From Clostridia bacterium (GTDB taxonomy: Bacteria > Bacillota > Clostridia > Oscillospirales > Acutalibacteraceae): a stretch of 64,000 nucleotides of DNA. The DNA lies in the NCBI GenBank assembly GCA_017379935.1, contig JAFNVC010000010.1, forward strand, positions 62,001-126,000, read 5' to 3'. The position numbers and the translations under genes were made by a program. The notes under the pieces were generated by a model. The model was given only the letters and a program-made list of their open reading frames with translations, was not told where the DNA came from and did no database searches. This document shows, one piece after another, positions 40,892-49,528 of this stretch; the stretch's first letter is position 1; each line of letters begins with the position of its first letter.

Positions 40892-41761
40892 ATGACGGCA
40901 GATTTACATTGTCACACGAAGCTGTCCGACGGTTCAATGGGTATTGATGATATCATTGTGCTTGCGCAGAAGCGCGGCGTTGATACCCTTGCGATTACCG
41001 ACCGCGATTGCCTTGCAGGTACTGTAAGAGCAAAGCTCATCGGCGAGAGACACGGCATCAAGGTTATTCCCGGTGTTGAGCTTTCTTCTTACGACAGCGA
41101 AAACAAGTCGGAGGTTTATATCATCGGATATCTCAGCGATTCTCCCGACCGTCTCGAGGGCTTGTGCCACCGCAATCTTATGGCAAGAAAGCGCGCGGCT
41201 CAGTATATGATGATCAAAGCGGCGCAGAAATTCCCGATTTCTGCTGACCTCGTTCTTAAATGTGCGCAGGGCTCGACCAACGTTTATCCCGTGCATATTA
41301 TGACCGCGCTTATGGAAAGCGGAATGACAACCGAGCTTTACGGCGAGCTTTATAACGAGCTTTTCACCGAGGGTAACGAAAACAGCATTCTTGTCCGTCC
41401 GAAGCTTCCTGAGCCTGAAGAGGTTATAGAGGCTATCCACGATGCGGGCGGTATCGCTATTCTTGCTTATGCAGGTACATTTGAGGGTACAAACATGCTT
41501 GAAAAGCTTATCGCGGCAGGTCTTGACGGTATTGAGGCGTGGTGTCCTCAGCACGATGAGGAAACCGCGGCAGGTCTTGCGAAATTTGCGAAGAAGAACG
41601 GTCTTCTCGCAATAGGCGGAAGTGATTTCAAGGGCAGAAACAATAAATATTGCGTAAGCATCGGCTCTTGCACAACACCCGAAACAAACTACAGCGAGTT
41701 CGCAAACTATAAAGCAAAAATCCGCAGACAGCAGAAAAAGAATGCGGCAGAAGAAAAATAA
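40892..41761 (+). CDS. PHP-domain protein with several substituted metal ligands
   Basis: A 289-residue PHP-fold protein of the YciV/RNase AM type by layout. HxH at H6/H8 (DLHCHTKLSDGS), the Glu in IPGVELSS and the His in VYPVHIMTAL are kept. Three other ligand positions are changed: TDHD reads TDRD (H to R), LAHP reads LAYA (H to Y), and GSDxH reads GSDFK (H to K). A normal trinuclear site cannot form, so it is either inactive, uses fewer metals, or acts as a binding protein. GGGGGG precedes ATG 40892 by about 8 nt. The next gene starts 20 nt after its stop. Confidence 0.8.
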   Translation: MTADLHCHTKLSDGSMGIDDIIVLAQKRGVDTLAITDRDCLAGTVRAKLIGERHGIKVIPGVELSSYDSENKSEVYIIGYLSDSPDRLEGLCHRNLMARKRAAQYMMIKAAQKFPISADLVLKCAQGSTNVYPVHIMTALMESGMTTELYGELYNELFTEGNENSILVRPKLPEPEEVIEAIHDAGGIAILAYAGTFEGTNMLEKLIAAGLDGIEAWCPQHDEETAAGLAKFAKKNGLLAIGGSDFKGRNNKYCVSIGSCTTPETNYSEFANYKAKIRRQQKKNAAEEK

Positions 41762-41781
41762 CCCGTTGGGAGAAGATTGAG

Positions 41782-42327
41782 ATGGCTGACGACAGAGATA
41801 TTAAAATCTATGTCAAAAAACCGATGAGTGAGACAACTGAATTCAAGTTCATAACAGAAGAAATTCAGCTTCACGCTGCAAACGGTAACAGAGAAAAGGC
41901 TGTTGCACTCGGCGAAGCTCTGGCGAAGGTTAAGCCGGAGGATAATGTCGTTGATCTGAGCGGCTTCAATATGACGGCGGCTCTGCTTTATCAGATAAGA
42001 GTACTGTTCACCTTCGTTGCAGAATACTGCATTCAGCGCAAGCTTCCCGCCCAGTTTCTTGCAGATACGGCGAGCTCCGCAATGTACGATTATTTCAAGG
42101 CGAATGAAAGCGGATATTACGACAATATTTCCGACGGCGCTGCATTTACCTTTTATCTGCTTGCTCTTAAGAAGGGCGGCGATGTTGCCGAAAACATCGG
42201 TGAGGAATTTTCAAAGCTGTGCAACATCAGCTGGCAGGAAATCATCGACCTTGGCAAACGCATTTTCACTCAGGCGTCGCAGTATTTTGACGGTATGATT
42301 GATGCAGTAACCTTTGAAGAGGTTTAA
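41782..42327 (+). CDS. Conserved-looking protein of unknown function
   Basis: A 181-residue soluble, mostly helical, acidic protein without membrane segments or recognisable motifs. It begins MADDRDIKIYVKKPMSE and carries a long helical region around 65-180 (LLYQIRVLFTFVAEYCIQR, then ISWQEIIDLGKRIF). GGGAG precedes ATG 41782 by 9 nt, and it follows the PHP gene by 20 nt, so the two form an operon ended by a strong terminator. A shared function with the unusual PHP protein is suggested by position only. Confidence 0.65.
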   Translation: MADDRDIKIYVKKPMSETTEFKFITEEIQLHAANGNREKAVALGEALAKVKPEDNVVDLSGFNMTAALLYQIRVLFTFVAEYCIQRKLPAQFLADTASSAMYDYFKANESGYYDNISDGAAFTFYLLALKKGGDVAENIGEEFSKLCNISWQEIIDLGKRIFTQASQYFDGMIDAVTFEEV

Positions 42328-42340
42328 ATTAAAAAAATAA

Positions 42341-42384
42341 AAAATCCAACGCAGAACGATGAAAACTGCGTTGGATTTTCTTTA
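42341..42384. terminator. Bidirectional terminator
   Basis: Fourteen-bp perfect stem AAAATCCAACGCAG (42341-42354) / CTGCGTTGGATTTT (42366-42379) flanked by A-rich and T-rich sides. Confidence 0.92.
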
Positions 42385-43932
42385 TTCGGTTTCGATAGAG
42401 TCTTTCGCTCTTACCGTTACCTTACGCTCGTAGCAGGAGAAGACCTCCTCAACATGCTTCTTGTCGGGTGCCTTCGTCATAAGGCTTACTACAGGAACGA
42501 TTACAAGTCCCGCGAGCATACAGAATGCTCCTGCGTTGATGGGTGACTGAAGGAGAGCAGGGAACATATCCTTTGCAAGGATGTTTGCAATCATAAATAC
42601 CGTTGAGAAAATGAAGCTTGCCCAACAGCCTGCCTTGGTCGTGCGCTTCCAGTACAGACCGAAGAGGAACGGCGCGAGGAATGCGCCGGCGAGTGCGCCC
42701 CACGAAATACCCATAAGCTGTGCAATGAACGTTACGCCCGATTTGTACTGCACGATTGCAATGATAACGGAAATCGCGATGAATACGACGATGAGTATTC
42801 TCATAATAAGAAGCTGCTGTTTCTCGCTCATATTCTTTTTGACGTTACCCTTAAGGAAGTCGAGCGTGAGCGTTGAGCTTGAAGTGAGCACGAGGGATGA
42901 AAGCGTTGACATTGACGCCGAAAGAACAAGAATTACAACGACAGCAATAAGAATTGTCGGAAGACCTGAAAGCATTGTCGGGATGATTGAGTCAAAGCCG
43001 TTTGCTGCGATGTCGATTTCGTCAGAGAAGAGTCTGCCGAAGCCGCCGAGAAAGTAGCATCCGCCCGCAACGACAGCGGCGAAGAATGTTGAAATAATCA
43101 TACCCTTGTTGATAGCCTTTTCGCTCTTGATGGCATAGAACTTCTGCACCATCTGCGGAAGTCCCCACGTGCCGAGAGAGGTGAGTATCATAACCGCAAA
43201 GAGGTTGACGGGATCAGGACCGAAGAAGGATGCAAACACGCCGGGTGCATCGGAAACTGTGGGATCTGAAATCTGTGCAAGGCCCTCGAGCGATGCCATA
43301 AAGCCGCCCTTTGAGTTAAGAACGGCGACAATGACTGCCACGATACCGACGAGCATAATTATACCCTGAATAAAATCGTTGATTGCGGTTGCCATATATC
43401 CGCCCGCGATAACATAAATCGCGGTGAAAATCGCCATAATGATAACGCATACGGAATAATCAATATCAAACGCCATTCCGAAAAGACGGCTCAGACCGTT
43501 GTAAAGAGAAGCGGTGTAGGGGATGAGGAAAATAAAGATGATTGCAGACGATGCGAGCTTGAGGGACTTTGAATTGAATCTGCTCTCAAAGAACTGCGGC
43601 ATCGTTGCTGAATTGAGGTGTTGGGTCATAACGCGCGTTCTTCTGCCGAGAACAGCCCACGCGAGAAGCGAGCCGAGAAGGGCATTTGCAATACCTGCCC
43701 AGGTCGCGGCAATACCGTATTTCCAGCCGAACTGACCTGCATAGCCGACAAAAACAACAGCAGAAAAATAAGACGTGCCGTATGCAAATGCCGTCAGCCA
43801 CGGGCCGACGCTTCTGCCGCCGAGAACAAAGCCGTTAACGTCGGTGGAATTTTTGCGGCAATAAAGGCCGACACCTATCATCACACCGAAAAACAGAACT
43901 AACATACCTGATTTGATTAACATATCTGCCAT
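42382..43932 (-). CDS. Sodium:solute symporter (SSS family)
   Basis: A 516-residue transporter with about 13 membrane helices that couples solute uptake to sodium. FVLGGRSVGPWLTAFAYGTSYFSA (opening helix region, residues about 35-58) and GGYMATAINDFIQGIIM near 178-194 are family hallmarks. Sugars, sialic acid, proline and pantothenate are known SSS solutes; the divergent alpha-galactosidase hints at a sugar. AAGGAGGAG precedes the ATG at 43932 by about 6 nt. A short hydrophilic C-terminal tail remains after the last helix. Confidence 0.88.
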   Translation of the reverse strand: MADMLIKSGMLVLFFGVMIGVGLYCRKNSTDVNGFVLGGRSVGPWLTAFAYGTSYFSAVVFVGYAGQFGWKYGIAATWAGIANALLGSLLAWAVLGRRTRVMTQHLNSATMPQFFESRFNSKSLKLASSAIIFIFLIPYTASLYNGLSRLFGMAFDIDYSVCVIIMAIFTAIYVIAGGYMATAINDFIQGIIMLVGIVAVIVAVLNSKGGFMASLEGLAQISDPTVSDAPGVFASFFGPDPVNLFAVMILTSLGTWGLPQMVQKFYAIKSEKAINKGMIISTFFAAVVAGGCYFLGGFGRLFSDEIDIAANGFDSIIPTMLSGLPTILIAVVVILVLSASMSTLSSLVLTSSSTLTLDFLKGNVKKNMSEKQQLLIMRILIVVFIAISVIIAIVQYKSGVTFIAQLMGISWGALAGAFLAPFLFGLYWKRTTKAGCWASFIFSTVFMIANILAKDMFPALLQSPINAGAFCMLAGLVIVPVVSLMTKAPDKKHVEEVFSCYERKVTVRAKDSIETE

Positions 43933-43987
43933 AAAAACTCCTCCTTAACTGCAGATTTGCGGAATCTCGTTAAAACCGTGTTTATCA

Positions 43988-44038
43988 CTTTAAAGTTTTA
44001 ACGCTTTAAAGTTTAGCACTTTTAATCGCTAAAGTCAA
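43988..44038 (-). promoter_or_regulatory. Symporter promoter with two CTTTAAAG operator-like repeats
   Basis: Minus strand TTGACT (44038-44033), 17-nt spacer, TAAACT (44015-44010). CTTTAAAGTTT occurs at 43988-43998 and 44004-44014, 16 nt apart; each contains the palindrome CTTTAAAG. One copy covers the -10 and the other the start region. The 198-bp region separates the symporter from the divergent GH27 gene, whose own promoter is less clear (GATAAT near 44101). Confidence 0.6.
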
Positions 44039-44130
44039 GGGCTTTTTGAAAAATTTTTTAAAGCGAATTTTTGTGTTTATTGCCTTTTTGCGATATGTAT
44101 GATAATATCTTTTTAAAAGGAGTGGTCACG

Positions 44131-45813
44131 ATGGCTGATGTCAAGACTTTTTTAAGAAAAAACAAGCTCTGTCCCGTATGTACGGCTAAGAAGCTGATGG
44201 CTTCAACTCAGATTCATCTGAACGGCGCGGACAGATTTTATAACGGAACGGCTCTGACACCGCCGATGGGCTGGGCGAGCTGGAATCTTTTCAGAAATCA
44301 TATAAATGAAAACCTGATTGAAGAAATTGCCTCAGCAATGAAAAAATCGGGGCTTGTCGACTGCGGATATACCTATGTCAATATCGACGACTGCTGGATG
44401 TCCTCGACTCGCGATGCAAACGGCAGACTTCAGGGTGATCTCGCAACCTTCCCGCACGGCATTAAAGCTCTTGTCGGAAAGGTGAATGATCTCGGACTCA
44501 AGCTCGGCATCTACACCTCGAACGGCACGCTGACCTGCGAGGATCTGCCGTCGAGTCTCTATCACGAGCGCACGGATGCAGAGACCTTCGCCGAGTGGGG
44601 CGTTGAATATTTCAAATACGACTTCTGTCACAACATTCCTATCCCGACCAACGCGCCCGAGATTTCGACCGTGACGCTCACAAAGCCGAATTGCAGCGAC
44701 GGAATTATTCTTCACGCCGAGGATGCGGAGCTTCGCGGTAATGCAATCCTGCTCACGGACGGGAAAATGGCAGGAACGGGCAGATATGTTACGGGACTTG
44801 AAGCGGGCGGCGGCTCAATGTATTTCAATAACGTTGAAATCGATGAGGACGGCGAATATACGCTCACTCTCGGACTTCACAAGGCGGGACTTAAGGATAA
44901 ATATCTCGAAATTGTCATCAACGATACGGATGTTTATTCTCTGAACGAGCCCGGCACGAAGGGCTTTACCCACGACGGCAGAAATCAGATAAAGGTTCAG
45001 CTCAGGGCGGGCAGAAATTCCTTTAAATTCCACAATCCCGTCGCATCGAAGATGGATTCCGCGGCGAAGCAGTACCGCAATATGGCAAAGGAGCTTCAGC
45101 GTGCAACAAGGCTCGTTGCCGAAAGAGAGGGCAGGGAGGAAAAGCCGATCTGCTTCTCAATCTGCGAGTGGGGCTGGAACAGACCGTGGATCTGGGGACA
45201 TACTGCGGGCAACCTCTGGCGGACGACACCTGATATCAAGCCCTTCTGGGTATCGATTATCGGAATCTATGAGAGAACGGTGCTTCTTTATAAGCATGCG
45301 GGCGCGGGCAACTGGAACGATCCCGATATGCTCGAGGTCGGTAACGGCAAGCTTACCGATGACGAGAACAGAGCGCACTTTTCACTCTGGTGTATGCTTT
45401 GTGCACCGCTGATTCTCGGCAATGATATAAGGTCGTTTATCCGTCCCGACGGAACGGTTGATGAGGATAACAAGGTGCTGAAAATTGTGTCGAACAAGGC
45501 AGCGATTGCAATCAATCAGGATGCGCGCGGAATTCAGTGCCGAAGAATAAAAACAAACGGTCTTACGGATGTCCTTGTAAAACCGCTTGAAAATAAGGAG
45601 CTTGCGGTCTGCCTTCTCAACAAGGGACCGAAGGAAATGAGCGTTTCATTTAATATAAAGGATATTATAAAGGAAAGCTTCGTTGATCTTCCCGAAGCGG
45701 ACGAATATGAGGTGTACGATATCTGGGACGACAAGGAATTTGAAATAAAATCCTCCCATACCGCAAGTCTTGCACCACACAGCGTAAAGCTTTACAGAAT
45801 TAAAGCTGACTGA
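44131..45813 (+). CDS. Alpha-galactosidase-like GH27 enzyme with an inserted carbohydrate-binding domain
   Basis: A 560-residue enzyme without a signal peptide. The GH27 barrel starts with TPPMGWASWNLFRNH (43-57); the nucleophile is D164 in FKYDFCHN and the likely acid/base is D368 in TTPDIKPFW. Between strand 4 (about 175) and strand 5 (ICFSICEWGWNRPW, 340-353) about 130 residues are inserted. The insert (about 190-303) has the CBM6/CBM35 pattern: ILHAEDAELRGNA, GRYVTGLEAGGGSMYFNNV, and LRAGRNSFKFHNP. A C-terminal beta domain ends the chain. AAAAGGAG precedes ATG 44131 by 8 nt; an upstream in-frame ATG is unlikely. Acts on alpha-galactosides imported into the cell. Confidence 0.9.
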   Translation: MADVKTFLRKNKLCPVCTAKKLMASTQIHLNGADRFYNGTALTPPMGWASWNLFRNHINENLIEEIASAMKKSGLVDCGYTYVNIDDCWMSSTRDANGRLQGDLATFPHGIKALVGKVNDLGLKLGIYTSNGTLTCEDLPSSLYHERTDAETFAEWGVEYFKYDFCHNIPIPTNAPEISTVTLTKPNCSDGIILHAEDAELRGNAILLTDGKMAGTGRYVTGLEAGGGSMYFNNVEIDEDGEYTLTLGLHKAGLKDKYLEIVINDTDVYSLNEPGTKGFTHDGRNQIKVQLRAGRNSFKFHNPVASKMDSAAKQYRNMAKELQRATRLVAEREGREEKPICFSICEWGWNRPWIWGHTAGNLWRTTPDIKPFWVSIIGIYERTVLLYKHAGAGNWNDPDMLEVGNGKLTDDENRAHFSLWCMLCAPLILGNDIRSFIRPDGTVDEDNKVLKIVSNKAAIAINQDARGIQCRRIKTNGLTDVLVKPLENKELAVCLLNKGPKEMSVSFNIKDIIKESFVDLPEADEYEVYDIWDDKEFEIKSSHTASLAPHSVKLYRIKAD

Positions 45814-45823
45814 TAAAAATTAA

Positions 45824-45862
45824 GAGCAGTAATAACCGCTTTGGCTATTACTGCTCGTTTTA
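45824..45862. terminator. Bidirectional terminator between GH27 and ileS
   Basis: GAGCAGTAATA (45824-45834) pairs with TATTACTGCTC (45846-45856), extended by CC/GG across one mismatch; T-rich right side and A-rich left side. Confidence 0.88.
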
Positions 45863-45871
45863 TTTATTCTG

Positions 45872-48800
45872 TTATTCTGCAACCTTAACGCCGAGTGTTA
45901 CCTTCTCGCCGTTGATGTTCCATTCTGCTGTATGGCCGTCTGTCTCACCGCAGATGATTTCGTCTGCAACAACTGTTGTGAAGATGAAATCCTTGTTCTT
46001 TGTGATGAGCTCAGAGATCTTATCATTGCCTGCAACATAGATGATGATGCGGTCAGTAACGTTGAAATCTGCATCCTTACGCATTGTCTGGATTTTGCTG
46101 ATGATTTCACGGACAAAGCCCTCTTCGATAAGCTCAGGTGTAAGCTCTGTGTCGATTGCAACAGTTACACCGAAGTCTGAAACAGAGAAGAGACCGCTCT
46201 TCTGGATTGCTTCAATAAGAAGGTCGTCTGCAGTAAGCTCGATTTCACCGATGCTGATGTTAAGCTTGATGCAGCCGTTAGCGTCGAGCTCCTTCTTTGC
46301 AGCTGTGCCGTCAAGCTCTGTGAGGAGGTTGCGGATTTCGCCGAGCTGCTTGCCGTACTTCGGACCGAGTGTCTTGAGCTGCGGCTTGAAGTTATAGCTC
46401 ATAAGCTCGTCAGCCTCGTCAACGAAGGTGATTTCCTTGACGTTAAGCTCTTCCTTGATGATGTCTGCAAAGTAGCCGTCAAGCGCGCCGCCTGCATTTA
46501 CGAGCATTGAGCCGAGAGGCTGACGGTTCTTGATGTTTGCGCCGTTTCTTGCGGTACGTCCGAGACCTACGATGTTGAGAACACTGTCCATATTCTTCTC
46601 AAGGTCAGCGTCAACGTAATCCTTGTTAACCTCGGGGAATGAGCAAAGGTGGATGCTCTCCTCAGCGTTCTTGTCAACTGAGCATACAAGGTTCTGATAG
46701 ATATCCTCTGCCATAAACGGAATCATCGGAGCGGCAGTCTTTGCAACTGTTACGAGAGCGTTGTAAAGGGTGAGGTAAGCGTTGATCTTATCCTGATCAA
46801 GCTCCTGCTTCCAGTAACGCTCACGGCAGCGGCGTACGTACCAGTTACTCATCTCGTCAACAAATTCCTGAAGTGCCTTACAAGCCTCGGGGATTTTGTA
46901 GTTTTCGAGGTTGTTGTCAACAACGCCCACCATTGTGTTGAGCTTGGAAAGAAGCCATTTGTCCATTACGGAAAGGCTTTCATAGTTAAGCTCGTACTTT
47001 GTCGGATCGAACTCGTCGATATCTGCATAAAGCACATAGAATGCGTAAGTGTTCCAGAGTGTACCCATAAACTTACGCTGACCCTCTGTAACAGCCTTGC
47101 CGTGGAAACGGTTCGGGAGCCACGGAGCAGAGTTTGTATAGAAATACCAGCGGATAGCGTCTGCGCCGTAGGTTTCGAGTGCATCGAACGGGTCAACGGC
47201 GTTACCCTTGGATTTACTCATCTTCTGACCGTTTTCGTCCTGAACGTGACCGAGAACGATAACGTTCTTGAACGGAGCCTTGTCGAAGATAAGAGTTGAG
47301 ATTGCAAGAAGTGAATAGAACCAGCCTCGTGTCTGGTCAACAGCCTCGGAGATGAAGTCTGCGGGGAACTGTGACTCGAAGAGCTCCTTGTTCTCGAACG
47401 GATAGTGGTGCTGTGCGAAGGGCATTGCGCCTGAGTCGAACCAGCAGTCGATAACCTCGGGAACACGCTTCATCTCGCCGCCGCATTCGGGACACTTGAT
47501 TGTAACAGCGTCGATGTATGGACGGTGAAGCTCGATTTCGTCGGGACAGTTGTCGGACATTGATTTAAGCTCCTCAATGCTTCCGATTGAATGTCTGTGA
47601 CCGCATTCGCATTCCCAGATGTTGAGCGGAGTACCCCAGTAGCGGTTACGGCTGATGCCCCAGTCCTGAACGTTTACAAGCCAGTCGCCGAAGCGGCCCT
47701 TACCGATGCTCTCGGGAATCCAGTTGATAGTGTTGTTATTCTTGATAAGGTTATCCTTAACCTTTGTCATCTCGATGAACCATGACTCTCTTGCGTAGTA
47801 GATGAGCGGAGTGTCACAGCGCCAGCAGAACGGATAGTCGTGCTCGAACTTCGGTGCGGAGAAGAGGAGCTTTCTGTCCTCAAGGTCCTGAAGGATAGGC
47901 ATATCAGCATCCTTTACGAAGAGACCGCCGAAGGGAGTGTTGTCTGTCATATGACCTGAGCCGTCAACGAACTGAACGAACGGAAGGTCGTACTTTCTGC
48001 CGACCTTTGAGTCGTCCTCACCGAAGGCGGGGGCAATGTGAACGATACCTGTACCGTCGGACATTGTAACGTAATTATCGCATGTTACGAAGAAGCCCTT
48101 TTTCTTCTGCTTTACAGCAACCTCGCCTGCGCATGCGAAGAGCGGCTCGTATTCCTTATGCTCGAGGTCTGTGCCGACGAACTTCTCAAGAATTTCGTAA
48201 GCCGGTGCATCCTCTGCTGCGAGTGCGCCGAGAACCTTGTCGAGAAGCTCGACTGCCATATAGTATGTGAAGCCGTCGTTTGCCTTTACCTTTGCGTATT
48301 CGTCATTCGGGTTTACGCAGAGTGCAACGTTTGACGGGAGAGTCCACGGTGTTGTTGTCCATGCGAGGAAGTAAGCATCCTCACCGACAACCTTGAAGCG
48401 GACGATTGCTGAACGCTCCTTGACGTTCTTATAGCCCTGAGCAACCTCGTGAGAGGAGAGGGGAGTTCCGCAGCGCGGGCAGTAGGGAACAATTTTGAAG
48501 CCCTTGTAAATAAGGCCCTTGTCGTAAATCTGCTTGAGTGCCCACCACTCGGATTCGATGAAGGAGTTGTGGTATGTTACGTACGGGTCGTTCATATCAG
48601 CCCAGAAGCCGACTGTGAAGGAGAAGTCCTCCCACATTCCCTTGTACTTCCAGACGCTTTCCTTACATTTTTCGATGAAGGGCTCGAGACCGTACTGCTC
48701 GATCTGCTCCTTACCGTCAAGGCCGAGAAGCTTTTCAACCTCAAGCTCAACGGGGAGACCGTGAGTATCCCAGCCCGCCTTACGCGGTACCTGGTAACCC

Positions 48801-49018
48801 TTCATTGTGCGGTAACGGGGGATCATATCCTTGATAACACGTGTGAGAACGTGACCGATATGAGGCTTGCCGTTAGCTGTCGGCGGTCCGTCATAGAAAA
48901 CATAGGACGGACCCTGCTTTTCGCAGGTTTTTTCGAAAATCTTGTTGTCTGCCCAGAACTTTTCAATCGCCTTTTCACGCTCAACAAAGTTCAGGTTTGC
49001 GGGCACTTTCTTATACAT
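45872..49018 (-). CDS. ileS: Isoleucyl-tRNA synthetase, long (type 2) form
   Basis: A 1048-residue class I synthetase that charges tRNA-Ile. HIGH is at 53-56 (GKPHIGH) and KMSKS near 599 (KMSKSKGN). The connective peptide 1 editing domain is present. Length and motifs such as KAGWDTHGLPVE and CPRCGTPLSSHEV, and the zinc-free extended C-terminal domain, fit IleRS type 2, the class often insensitive to mupirocin. The ATG at 49018 follows AAGGAG by 8 nt; a GTG three codons earlier is in frame. Expression is governed by the T-box leader directly upstream. Confidence 0.96.
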   Translation of the reverse strand: MYKKVPANLNFVEREKAIEKFWADNKIFEKTCEKQGPSYVFYDGPPTANGKPHIGHVLTRVIKDMIPRYRTMKGYQVPRKAGWDTHGLPVELEVEKLLGLDGKEQIEQYGLEPFIEKCKESVWKYKGMWEDFSFTVGFWADMNDPYVTYHNSFIESEWWALKQIYDKGLIYKGFKIVPYCPRCGTPLSSHEVAQGYKNVKERSAIVRFKVVGEDAYFLAWTTTPWTLPSNVALCVNPNDEYAKVKANDGFTYYMAVELLDKVLGALAAEDAPAYEILEKFVGTDLEHKEYEPLFACAGEVAVKQKKKGFFVTCDNYVTMSDGTGIVHIAPAFGEDDSKVGRKYDLPFVQFVDGSGHMTDNTPFGGLFVKDADMPILQDLEDRKLLFSAPKFEHDYPFCWRCDTPLIYYARESWFIEMTKVKDNLIKNNNTINWIPESIGKGRFGDWLVNVQDWGISRNRYWGTPLNIWECECGHRHSIGSIEELKSMSDNCPDEIELHRPYIDAVTIKCPECGGEMKRVPEVIDCWFDSGAMPFAQHHYPFENKELFESQFPADFISEAVDQTRGWFYSLLAISTLIFDKAPFKNVIVLGHVQDENGQKMSKSKGNAVDPFDALETYGADAIRWYFYTNSAPWLPNRFHGKAVTEGQRKFMGTLWNTYAFYVLYADIDEFDPTKYELNYESLSVMDKWLLSKLNTMVGVVDNNLENYKIPEACKALQEFVDEMSNWYVRRCRERYWKQELDQDKINAYLTLYNALVTVAKTAAPMIPFMAEDIYQNLVCSVDKNAEESIHLCSFPEVNKDYVDADLEKNMDSVLNIVGLGRTARNGANIKNRQPLGSMLVNAGGALDGYFADIIKEELNVKEITFVDEADELMSYNFKPQLKTLGPKYGKQLGEIRNLLTELDGTAAKKELDANGCIKLNISIGEIELTADDLLIEAIQKSGLFSVSDFGVTVAIDTELTPELIEEGFVREIISKIQTMRKDADFNVTDRIIIYVAGNDKISELITKNKDFIFTTVVADEIICGETDGHTAEWNINGEKVTLGVKVAE

Positions 49019-49049
49019 TCGATACACTCCTTACTCATTGTGAATAGGA

Positions 49050-49290
49050 ACAAAAAATCCCGTCCCGTGTGAAACAGGACGAGACAAAACTCGTTAACCA
49101 CCTATTCAACATACTATAATATGCGTTCCCTGTAACGGAGGAAATCCGTCGGTGCTTACTGCTTTCAGCCCGAGGCTCGGAAGTGATTTTCGGCAATGCG
49201 TACATCATATCGGGCTTACACCGTCCCCGACTCGCTCTGATTTCGCGCAAGGCTTACTGTCTTCGTCAACGCCGTTCTTTATTACATTAT
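49050..49290 (-). promoter_or_regulatory. T-box riboswitch of ileS (specifier AUC)
   Basis: On the minus strand Stem I runs from about 49285 to 49165. Its 5' side has AGTAA and its 3' side has GAAAATCA; in the loop E arrangement GAA is followed by one base and then the specifier, giving ATC at 49187-49185, an isoleucine codon. The T-box sequence AATAGGTGGTTAACGAG (49106-49090) pairs with uncharged tRNA. The terminator TCTCGTCC/GGGACGGGA followed by six Ts lies at 49083-49052. Uncharged tRNA-Ile favours the antiterminator and ileS transcription. The match between specifier codon and downstream gene is exact. Confidence 0.92.
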
Positions 49291-49295
49291 AAATA

Positions 49296-49324
49296 AAGAT
49301 AGCATAAATATGTTGCTGTGTCAA
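49296..49324 (-). promoter_or_regulatory. Promoter of the ileS T-box leader
   Basis: Minus strand TTGACA (49324-49319), 17-nt spacer, TATCTT with extended TGC (49301-49296). Confidence 0.75.
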
Positions 49325-49441
49325 GGGTAAAAAGGCACGGAAAACGCCGCTATAACGCTAAAATGATAAAAGTTTAACAAAATACACAAAAAAACCTTGA
49401 ATAAAAAACCAGATTTGACAAAGTTTTTTCGGGATAAAAGG

Positions 49442-49470
49442 TTTACATCTTGCGATAAAAGTGTTATTAT
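49442..49470 (+). promoter_or_regulatory. Promoter of the PFOR gene
   Basis: TTTACA (49442-49447), 17-nt spacer, TATTAT (49465-49470), followed by an AT-rich dyad AATTTAT/ATAAATT near 49497-49512 in the leader. Confidence 0.7.
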
Positions 49471-49528
49471 CTACGGTGGTAAACTAAAATTACTGAATTT
49501 ATCAATAAATTTAGGGAGGAAAAAACCA

